IMG/VR virus record: IMGVR_UViG_3300043446_000407
Coordinates: 1-23,381 of that record
Reading direction: 5' to 3' (one strand)
Length of the DNA: 23,381 nt
Source: a virus
In this document: piece after piece, positions 14,566 to 20,598 of the stretch
Numbering within the stretch: the first letter of the stretch is position 1
Layout: each line of letters starts with the position of its first letter
Notes under the pieces: generated by a model
What the model was told of the DNA's origin: nothing
Database searches by the model: none
What the model saw: the letters and a program-made list of their open reading frames with translations, nothing else
Made by a program: the position numbers and the translations under genes

Positions 14566-14883
14566 TTACGCTACGACAGGGTACTGCCACTTGGTGCCGT
14601 CCGAAATGAACAGCTTGCCAAGGCCAGTGGCGTTGGTCGTGGTTGCCAACGAACCAACCGGCGCCGAAGTGGTCGTCGAGTTGGCGGTGATAGCGCTGGT
14701 CAGAAAGTACAGGCCAGCGGTGCCGTTGGCGACAGCGGCTCCGTTGGTTGCGGTACTGGTAACTGCGCCAGAAGCGGTAACCGTGGTGGCGGTAACAGCT
14801 TGCAGACTAGACGCGCCGGTGACGGTCACGCTGTCGAACTGCGGGTCGCTGTACGCCACGCCGACTGCTTTGGTATTAGGCAT
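14566..14883 (-). CDS. Hypothetical virion protein, head-fibre-like (105 aa)
   Basis: Thr/Ala/Val/Ser-rich with short repeating strands (VTVTGASSLQAVTATTVTAS, then GAVTSTATNGAAVANGT) and an ending GLGKLFISDGTKWQYPV similar to the small tip modules of head fibres and decoration proteins. ATG at 14883 follows AAAGGA. It lies in a run of separately spaced virion genes behind the coat gene, each with its own hairpin, which fits an abundant capsid accessory protein. No family name can be given. Confidence 0.6.
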   Translation of the reverse strand: MPNTKAVGVAYSDPQFDSVTVTGASSLQAVTATTVTASGAVTSTATNGAAVANGTAGLYFLTSAITANSTTTSAPVGSLATTTNATGLGKLFISDGTKWQYPVVA

Positions 14884-14897
14884 GGTGTTGTCCTTTC

Positions 14898-14921
14898 AAA
14901 AACGGGGGGCCAAGGCCCCCC
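14898..14921 (-). terminator. Rho-independent-type terminator
   Basis: On the minus strand GGGGGGCC (14921-14914), a 2-base link and GGCCCCCC (14911-14904) are followed by G and a run of five T (14902-14898). This is the best terminator in the window. It lies between the 133-aa and 105-aa genes, so downstream genes need read-through or another promoter. Confidence 0.75.
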
Positions 14922-14927
14922 TGTTGA

Positions 14928-15329
14928 TTACGACACGCGGTATGCCGTCCAAGTACCGTCGCCGGTCTTGCGAGCGCGGAAGTGAGCGGAAGTGTTCACC
15001 GTCACTGCTGCCGTGCCAACAATCGTCCAACCAGTCCCAGTCGTCAACGTGATGGTGTCCGAGCCGGACGCATCAATGTTGATGACGAAGAAGTCGAACG
15101 CAGCGTTCACCTTGGTAGCCGAAGAGACTTCGGCCTCCAGATCGGCCACGGTGGGCAACTGGAGGTTGCCGGCAGTGCCGTTGAAAGTGAACAGACCACT
15201 TGCGAGCTGGGCGGCCGTAGCAGTTGCGCCGGCCGTCAGCGCGGTGGGGGCGGGCTGAATGAACAGAAGAGCTTCGCCGGTATTGCCATCGTTGAACTGA
15301 TAGCCACCAGCACCATTAGGGATTGCCAT
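14928..15329 (-). CDS. Hypothetical capsid decoration-type protein (133 aa)
   Basis: Sits directly behind the coat gene with its own leader (GAAAGGA). The sequence (NDGNTGEALLFIQPAPTALT, FFVINIDASGSDTITLTTG, ending GTWTAYRVS) is beta-rich, has no Cys, and resembles coat-associated decoration or fibre-head proteins of related phages I recall. It is likely made in large amounts, since a strong terminator-like hairpin follows it. Exact role unproven. Confidence 0.65.
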   Translation of the reverse strand: MAIPNGAGGYQFNDGNTGEALLFIQPAPTALTAGATATAAQLASGLFTFNGTAGNLQLPTVADLEAEVSSATKVNAAFDFFVINIDASGSDTITLTTGTGWTIVGTAAVTVNTSAHFRARKTGDGTWTAYRVS

Positions 15330-15356
15330 GATGAATTCCTTTCAGAAAGAGTTTGG

Positions 15357-15375
15357 AAAGGGGGCCGTAGCCCCC
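15357..15375 (-). terminator. Hairpin with UACG tetraloop after the coat gene
   Basis: On the minus strand GGGGGC (15375-15370), loop TACG (15369-15366) and GCCCCC (15365-15360) form a 6-bp stem closed by a C-G pair, which is an exceptionally stable C(UNCG)G tetraloop. Three T follow (15359-15357). Likely a partial terminator or 3'-end stabiliser for the coat message. Confidence 0.6.
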
Positions 15376-15382
15376 GTTTCGT

Positions 15383-16591
15383 TTAGCCCCAGAGACGCAC
15401 GCCCATCTGCGGACGAATGACGCTGTAGCCGTACAACACGTCAATACGGCAAGGCATACGGTCATTGTTGATGTCGTACTGACGAACAATACGCATCGAG
15501 ATACCGTTGTGCACTTGGCGCGAAGCCATGTCGACGCCTTGCGGCAGCATCAGGTCGGCGGTAGCGAAGGTGATCGCATCCTTGTGGTACACAAGGTTCT
15601 GCGGGTACTGGCTGGAAGCCGCGCCCACAAACACAACAGCCTTGCTATTACCGGGCAGCGAATCCACAGTAGCCAGCGCGTTGCTGGCCGAGTAGATCGG
15701 CGACACGGTGATGTTGCCAGCGCCAGAACCGTTCAGCGTCACGTCAGCAGCGGCCACGAACTGGAACAGCGAGCCGGTGGACTCGCGGGTCTGCGGGTTC
15801 ACAGCGTAGCAGTCTGCCACGGTGAACACGTCGCCCTGCTTCACAGTAGCGTTGGCACCAGCGCCGGTGATGGCGATGGTCGTTGCGCCTTCGCTCGACA
15901 CAGCAGCAGAGGTCGTGCCGCCGGTCGCGGTGCGCGAGCCAGTGGTGAACTGCTTGATTGACTGAGACATGTTGACTTCGTCAAAGCCCAGCACGCCCAT
16001 GCCCATCATGCCATTCTTGAACTGGCGGCTGATGGTGTCGGTGGGGTTGAACAGACCCTTCATGCCTTCGACCAGACCAGCGTTGGCGGCCGGGTTGACG
16101 GTGGCATAACGGGGGCTCATCACCGCAGCGTTCTCGTTCAGCTTCTGCTGGGCCTGCAACAGCACCAGAGAGGTCGACGGCGTGGTGCCGGGGGTGCCGA
16201 CGCTGTTGCCGATGTACTTAAACGAATTGGCGACGTCAGCGTCGATGCTGGCGGCCAACTGGCTGATACGAGGCTTCAGCACGCGCTCTGCGAAGTCGTC
16301 CAATTGCAGAGTCAATTCGGCAGACGTGAAGTTCACGCCGATGTGCTTCTGCGAGGCGACCGTCAGGGTCGTGTACTGCTCGTTGTCGCTCTGCACTTGC
16401 AGGGCGGCGCCGTCGGTCACCAGAGCGCGGTCAGGCAGACGGATACGGAGGGTCGAACCAATCTTGGCACCTTCGACAGCAAAGCTGTCGTCGTACTGAC
16501 GGTTCACGTTGCGGGTCAGGACAAGATTGTTCTCAAGGATCTCAAGAGCCTTGCGAGTAATCATGTCGATGGTAAGCAGGCTGTTTGCCAT
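15383..16591 (-). CDS. Major capsid (coat) protein, P22 gp5-like
   Basis: A 402-residue coat protein of the P22 type (P22 gp5 has about 430). The N-terminus (SLLTIDMITRKALEILENNL) is the family opening, and SAELTLQLDDFAERVLKPRI (90-109) belongs to the HK97-fold core. Residues about 220-305, including ITGAGANATVKQGDVFTVAD and YAVNPQTRESTGSLFQFV, correspond to the extra inserted domain characteristic of P22-type coats. The end (VLYGYSVIRPQMGVRLWG) is also typical. AAAAGGA precedes the ATG, 20 bases after the scaffold gene. It forms the capsid shell. Confidence 0.93.
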   Translation of the reverse strand: MANSLLTIDMITRKALEILENNLVLTRNVNRQYDDSFAVEGAKIGSTLRIRLPDRALVTDGAALQVQSDNEQYTTLTVASQKHIGVNFTSAELTLQLDDFAERVLKPRISQLAASIDADVANSFKYIGNSVGTPGTTPSTSLVLLQAQQKLNENAAVMSPRYATVNPAANAGLVEGMKGLFNPTDTISRQFKNGMMGMGVLGFDEVNMSQSIKQFTTGSRTATGGTTSAAVSSEGATTIAITGAGANATVKQGDVFTVADCYAVNPQTRESTGSLFQFVAAADVTLNGSGAGNITVSPIYSASNALATVDSLPGNSKAVVFVGAASSQYPQNLVYHKDAITFATADLMLPQGVDMASRQVHNGISMRIVRQYDINNDRMPCRIDVLYGYSVIRPQMGVRLWG

Positions 16592-16611
16592 GACAATTCC
16601 TTTTCAAAAAG

Positions 16612-17403
16612 TTAGCGGACTCGGTTGTGAGCTTCCCATTTCTTGATCTGCCGCTGGCGCTCGGCTTCGATCCACTCTGACGTCGACATCTCCTTGATGG
16701 AGCGCGGGTCAGTCGTGTCCAGAACCCTTGCGTTGCCGCCCCGAGGGGTGACAGGCGAGATCGGAGTTGGGGCACTCGACGATTTCTTCACGGGAGGATT
16801 TTCAGCCAGTTTGGCCTCGATCTTCCCAATCTCTTTTGCCTGCAAGAAGGGCGACAGTCTGGCGATACGGTCAGCTTCCTTCGGGTTGGAACCAAGGTAG
16901 TAAGCCACCTCGGGGCCAATGTCGGACGCTTGGATCGTCTCGGCCATCACGGACGTGATCGGAAGACGCGGGTTGTACGCGACCTGTTCAAAGTCTTCGT
17001 ACTTGTTGCGGGCTTCCTCTTCACGCTCATGGTAGCTCTCGATACGCTCGGCTTCTGCACGTTCTGCTTCCCGACGCGCGAGCAGCTCTGCGGCCTTCCG
17101 TTCGGCCAACGCATCTGCGTAGGCTTCTGGAGACTCGAACTGTTCCTGCGTTGGGGGCGTAGCGGACAGATCGGGCGTTGCCGCCTTCAGCCTCTGCTCT
17201 CGTTCCCATTTGCGTTGCTCTCTTGCAAGGCGTTTGCTGATCATCGCGTCGATCTCAGCCTGAGTGAATTTCTTCTCCTCAGTCTGCTGCTCGGTGCTTT
17301 GTTCAGCGACCTCCGGCGCGTTTTGTGCCTGATCCGTGGTGGCCGTCACCTCGGGGGCTTGCGCGGATTCGACTTCCGCTAAGTTTTGACTTTCGTCGTT
17401 CAT
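16612..17403 (-). CDS. Scaffolding protein
   Basis: A 263-residue, highly charged and helical protein. It begins with an acidic Glu/Gln/Ala-rich tail, continues with long coiled coils (RLAREQRKWEREQRLKA; LLARREAERAEAERIESYHE) and ends in a basic helix (AERQRQIKKWEAHNRVR) suited to binding coat subunits, as in P22 gp8 (303 residues). It lies directly before the coat gene. It is the first gene after the promoter in the 79-base gap; its ribosome site (GAG) is weak. It would guide procapsid assembly and leave before or during packaging. Confidence 0.85.
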   Translation of the reverse strand: MNDESQNLAEVESAQAPEVTATTDQAQNAPEVAEQSTEQQTEEKKFTQAEIDAMISKRLAREQRKWEREQRLKAATPDLSATPPTQEQFESPEAYADALAERKAAELLARREAERAEAERIESYHEREEEARNKYEDFEQVAYNPRLPITSVMAETIQASDIGPEVAYYLGSNPKEADRIARLSPFLQAKEIGKIEAKLAENPPVKKSSSAPTPISPVTPRGGNARVLDTTDPRSIKEMSTSEWIEAERQRQIKKWEAHNRVR

Positions 17404-17421
17404 GGTTGCTCGTTTTGAGCC

Positions 17422-17438
17422 CTGATGTGCCGCATCAG
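17422..17438 (-). other. Small leader hairpin
   Basis: CTGATG and CATCAG pair over 6 bp with a 5-base loop, inside the predicted 5' leader of the scaffold message between promoter and start codon. It could affect translation or stability; no family recognised. Confidence 0.35.
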
Positions 17439-17452
17439 TACGGTTTGGTTAA

Positions 17453-17480
17453 ATTCTACGCCCAGTTACCCGGGCGTCAA
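17453..17480 (-). promoter_or_regulatory. Sigma70-like promoter for scaffold and coat
   Basis: TTGACG (17480-17475), a 16-base spacer and TAGAAT (17458-17453) differ from consensus at one base in each box. It begins right after the tailspike stop, in the only sizeable gap of the late operon, and would start transcription near 17446. The spacer carries a 6-bp inverted repeat (ACGCCC/GGGCGT) that could be an operator or a weak terminator. Confidence 0.65.
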
Positions 17481-17482
17481 GA

Positions 17483-19144
17483 TTATGTTTGCGTGCCGAC
17501 AATCGTGCCATCGGTACTGCTGGTTGGCAACGTGCCGTCACTCTTAATGCGGAGTTTTCCAAGCGCGTCAGTCCACAAATAGGCTTGCGCGTTCGTAAAA
17601 CCGTTTGCGACAACTGTGGGGTTGACCCAACCAGTTCCAGTGGTGGCTACCGTACCATTAGAAGCCCCGCCAACGATGCTCCCTACATAGTAACGAGTTG
17701 CATCACCAGTTTTGACAGCGTAACCGCTTGTAGTGTCAGTTGTAGGCGCTGCGGTGCTACTGGCCTCTAGCGTAGGCACGTTATTGTTGTCGTACAGGTA
17801 AAGCCAATATCTTGTGCCGGCAACTATAGGTAGAGTCGCGGGGTTGTAGTAAATACCCGAATAATCAAGTTGATGAGTTATCCACTCGCCACTGGTTGAC
17901 GCAACACCAACACCACCTTGATTCCGTGGCCCTTGCAGCCGCAACGGAATTTTGTTGCCTTTGCCGATGTAAGTATTCGGGCGAACATAAACTTCTACGC
18001 TACTGGCGATTTGAAGAATATACTCATCAGTAGGAACAGGATCAAACTGCCAGCCGTTAAATCGAGTTTGCCCCGCAAAATCAAAGTTATCCCAAACAAC
18101 ATTGCGAACGCGGCAGGTATCAAAATCGGTGTTAACACCACTGAGTTTGAATGCGGTGTATGGGTTGTTTCCGCTAGTTGCGCGCACAACAACGCCGTTG
18201 ATGTCGATCTGACGAATTGCATATGAATCGCCTTCAAACTCACACCCAACTGCGGCGGTGTACGAGTTGTTGTTGTAGAACTGAATGTTGCGAGCTTTGA
18301 AGGCGCTGATGCCTCGGCAGAACAAACCGCGCGCTTTGTTGTTCTCAAAAGCCGTGCCTTCAAGATCAACGGTTTGCCCCAAACCTGCTGCGCCGGGGAT
18401 GAACAATCCACAGTTCTCGTTCAGCGTGAACGCACACTGCTGCATAGTCAGAATCTGGCCCTTCCAGATCATGCCGCCACTTGGCGGCTGATAGGCGGCG
18501 TTGTAAGTGCCGCACGCTTGGATGAAGACGTGCTGCATGTAGAGGAAGCTGGTTTCGTTGAAACCAGACGCGCCGTCGGCCTTCACGCCCCAACCAGCAC
18601 AGTTTTCGATTCGCACATGGTCAAGACGAACCATGTTGCTGCCATCGTTGTCACCCAGCACGCACGGAATCTCGATGCCGTGCGATGACATGCCAATGAT
18701 GTGGACGTTCTGAACCGTGGGGTTGTAGGCGGCCGTCATCTTGATGCCAACGCCGCCAGTGGTCGACAAGGTGCGCTTGATCGTGAACCCATCAAGCACT
18801 GCCCCAAGCGCGCCAAAGAACGCAGACCCCGTACTGGGGGTCGTCATGTTGATCAGAGGGCCATTCGCTTGATTGTCGAATATGGTCTTGAGAGGGCCAT
18901 CGCCAAGCATCTTCAAGGCGGGGCCAAACGCAGCGGTATACGACGGGGGCGTATAGGTCAACGTGCTGTTGACCGCATAAGTGCCGGCGGGAAAGTAAAC
19001 CGGGCGCCCAGCAGACGCCGTGATGGCCGCTTGAATGGCCGTCGTCGTGTCTGTTGCGTTCGTTCCGTCGTTGTACGCGCCGTAGTCCAGTACGTTGACA
19101 TACTGGCCTTCGATCATCGAGTAGGTGACTTTAGTCAGGGCCAT
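17483..19144 (-). CDS. Tailspike with pectate-lyase-type beta-helix (probable depolymerase)
   Basis: A 553-residue protein. Residues 5-60 (YVNVLDYGAYNDGTNATD, then TTAIQAAI and VYFPAGTYAV) are the signature opening of the right-handed beta-helix family Pectate_lyase_3, used by phage spikes to bind and degrade surface polysaccharide. Successive turns follow (DGFTIKRTLS, VRIENCAGWGVKADG, GTAFENNKARGLFC) to about residue 400, then a C-terminal part with a trimer-tip-like end (YLWTDALGKLRIKSDGTLP). No N-terminal head-binding domain, so it probably attaches through the upstream fibre/adaptor. The body is AT-richer (about 47% G+C in one sampled line) than neighbours, suggesting acquisition. AAGGA overlaps the mini-ORF stop. 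Confidence 0.85.
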   Translation of the reverse strand: MALTKVTYSMIEGQYVNVLDYGAYNDGTNATDTTTAIQAAITASAGRPVYFPAGTYAVNSTLTYTPPSYTAAFGPALKMLGDGPLKTIFDNQANGPLINMTTPSTGSAFFGALGAVLDGFTIKRTLSTTGGVGIKMTAAYNPTVQNVHIIGMSSHGIEIPCVLGDNDGSNMVRLDHVRIENCAGWGVKADGASGFNETSFLYMQHVFIQACGTYNAAYQPPSGGMIWKGQILTMQQCAFTLNENCGLFIPGAAGLGQTVDLEGTAFENNKARGLFCRGISAFKARNIQFYNNNSYTAAVGCEFEGDSYAIRQIDINGVVVRATSGNNPYTAFKLSGVNTDFDTCRVRNVVWDNFDFAGQTRFNGWQFDPVPTDEYILQIASSVEVYVRPNTYIGKGNKIPLRLQGPRNQGGVGVASTSGEWITHQLDYSGIYYNPATLPIVAGTRYWLYLYDNNNVPTLEASSTAAPTTDTTSGYAVKTGDATRYYVGSIVGGASNGTVATTGTGWVNPTVVANGFTNAQAYLWTDALGKLRIKSDGTLPTSSTDGTIVGTQT

Positions 19145-19153
19145 GTTGAATCC

Positions 19154-19225
19154 TTACACAAAACATTTGGTCGTCATGCGAATCTGCGTGTGGGGCGCAA
19201 TCGCGGGGGTGATTTCGATAGCCAT
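19154..19225 (-). CDS. Mini-ORF (23 aa) between fibre/adaptor and tailspike
   Basis: ATG at 19225 gives MAIEITPAIAPHTQIRMTTK plus three more residues. It fills the 92-base gap between the 237-aa gene and the tailspike and its TAA overlaps the tailspike ribosome site. There is no clear Shine-Dalgarno of its own, so translation is uncertain; the gap may simply be a junction scar. Confidence 0.25.
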   Translation of the reverse strand: MAIEITPAIAPHTQIRMTTKCFV

Positions 19226-19236
19226 GCTGTGCCCAC

Positions 19237-19950
19237 TCAAGTAGAAATCACTTCGATGCTGGAGTTCGCCGGGGGCGCCGCCGAGAAAGTCAGCGTCGAG
19301 CCAACAATAGCGTAAGTGTTCTTCTGCTGGTATACGCCGTTTATGAACACGAACGTAGAGTTCTCGTTGTACGGTGCAGCGGTCAACGTAAACGCAGTCG
19401 TCGAGCCATTCCCAGTGAAGTCATTTATGCTGATGCTCTGGGCGATCTGGAGGTATGTGACTTCGACCGTGGAATTGAGCGGCGGTGCGACAGAGAAGGT
19501 CAGGGTGCTGCCAGAAACGCTGTAGGTTGCTTTGTTCTGGTACACGCCATTGATGTAGACGAACGTGGCGTCCTTACTGGCGGGAACCGCAGTCAACGTG
19601 TAGGTGGTTACCACACCGTTGCCGTTGAAATCGTCAACCAAGAACACCAAGGCGCTCGGGCCGCCGATGTTGTCCCAAGTACCCACCAGCGCGTCCGCGC
19701 TGGTCGTCAGCACAAACTTGTACGACTTGGAGACATCCAACCAAATTTCGCCGCCTGCGCTCACGCGACCGGCAGAATCCAAAATGATCGGATTCGAGTG
19801 GGCTACGTTCCCTGCAAAGGTCGTGTAAGTGACCAAGGGTGAAGTTGTACCCGCAGAGTAGGTGTACAACTTTCCACCAGACAATGGCGCGCCACTGCTG
19901 GTGAAGAACTGCCAGCCAGCGCCGCCGAGAGGGGATAGGTAGACGGCCAT
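19237..19950 (-). CDS. Tail fibre/adaptor with duplicated C-terminal module (237 aa)
   Basis: Residues 1-100 (VYLSPLGGAGWQFFTSSGAP, GKLYTYSAGTTSPLVTYT, DSAGRVSAGGEIWLDVSKSY) match the N-terminal attachment domain shared by many phage tail fibres and spikes. Two about 60-residue copies follow (107-168 and 177-237), each with (D)DF.GNG, TFV.INGVYQ and STLTFS.APP.NS. The second copy ends the protein, leaving no receptor domain. This suggests an adaptor for the spike that follows, possibly through the repeated modules. RBS AAGGA overlaps the previous stop. Confidence 0.78.
   Translation of the reverse strand: MAVYLSPLGGAGWQFFTSSGAPLSGGKLYTYSAGTTSPLVTYTTFAGNVAHSNPIILDSAGRVSAGGEIWLDVSKSYKFVLTTSADALVGTWDNIGGPSALVFLVDDFNGNGVVTTYTLTAVPASKDATFVYINGVYQNKATYSVSGSTLTFSVAPPLNSTVEVTYLQIAQSISINDFTGNGSTTAFTLTAAPYNENSTFVFINGVYQQKNTYAIVGSTLTFSAAPPANSSIEVIST
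19240..19422 (-). repeat. Fibre/adaptor module, copy 2
   Basis: Codes for residues 177-237 of the 237-aa protein; INGVYQ and STLTFS with APP-x-NS align with copy 1 at 19447-19632. Confidence 0.8.
19447..19632 (-). repeat. Fibre/adaptor module, copy 1
   Basis: Codes for residues 107-168 and is the tandem partner of the copy at 19240-19422, separated by a short linker. Confidence 0.8.
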
Positions 19951-19959
19951 GACGTGTCC

Positions 19960-20226
19960 TTACTCGTACGCGACGGTGTACTCAATCGTGTTGGCGATGT
20001 CGATGTACAGCCCGTTGCTGAACCACAGGCCCGCCGGGAAGCTGACGTACTGCGTACCGGCCGCCGGCGTGACGGTCGCCACGATCTTGGGGTCGCTGGT
20101 GCTGCTGGTGGCCGTGTCGTACAGCGCAAACGTGCCGCTCGATGTGCTGGAGACGAACACTCCGAACAGCTTGCCTGCACCAACCTTGATTTGCGCGTCA
20201 GCGCTGCCTTGTTTGTAGAGTGCCAT
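19960..20226 (-). CDS. Hypothetical beta-rich virion protein (88 aa)
   Basis: MALYKQGSADAQIKVGAGKL opens a small beta-sandwich-like protein (GTFALYDTATSSTSDPKIVA, WFSNGLYIDIANTIEYTVAY). The look and position, between portal-side genes and the fibre cassette, suggest a small structural protein. AAGGAAG sits upstream, within the preceding stop region. No named family. Confidence 0.6.
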   Translation of the reverse strand: MALYKQGSADAQIKVGAGKLFGVFVSSTSSGTFALYDTATSSTSDPKIVATVTPAAGTQYVSFPAGLWFSNGLYIDIANTIEYTVAYE

Positions 20227-20235
20227 GATTCTTCC

Positions 20236-20598
20236 TTATGCCAAGAAGCGAAGTTTGTAAAGCGTGCTGAGATACAGGCCCACAATCTCGTCGATGATAT
20301 TTTGCAGCGCGGTTTCGGTCTTGTCACACACCTGATACCGCACGTTTTCGATCTCGTCGAGCTGGTCTTGGAGAAACTCCACAATGTTCGACGTTTTGCG
20401 GGCGTTCATCAGAGAAATCGGCCCCATCAGCCCATGCTTTCCTTGGTACGCCTCGGCAAACTTGTCGGCCAGATCCACGATTTCGTCGTAGAACGTGTTC
20501 AAGGCCATGTGTTTGGAGAAACTGCGGGTATTGAGATGGACTGAGTGCGCAACATCGCGCGCCAAGAACATCATGCCGACGAAATCAGCGGCTTTCAT
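20236..20598 (-). CDS. DUF5856-like helical protein (120 aa)
   Basis: A helical protein with LARDVAHSVHLNTRSFSKHM, then FYDEIVDLADKFAEAYQG and a long C-terminal helix pair (SNIVEFLQDQLDEIENVRYQ). I recall this as a conserved phage family (DUF5856) found near the portal gene. The His/Asp/Glu pattern across two helices is reminiscent of Dps/ferritin-like proteins; that is inference. GGAGG precedes the ATG, which overlaps the portal stop (ATGA). Possible virion or DNA-protection role. Confidence 0.65.
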   Translation of the reverse strand: MKAADFVGMMFLARDVAHSVHLNTRSFSKHMALNTFYDEIVDLADKFAEAYQGKHGLMGPISLMNARKTSNIVEFLQDQLDEIENVRYQVCDKTETALQNIIDEIVGLYLSTLYKLRFLA

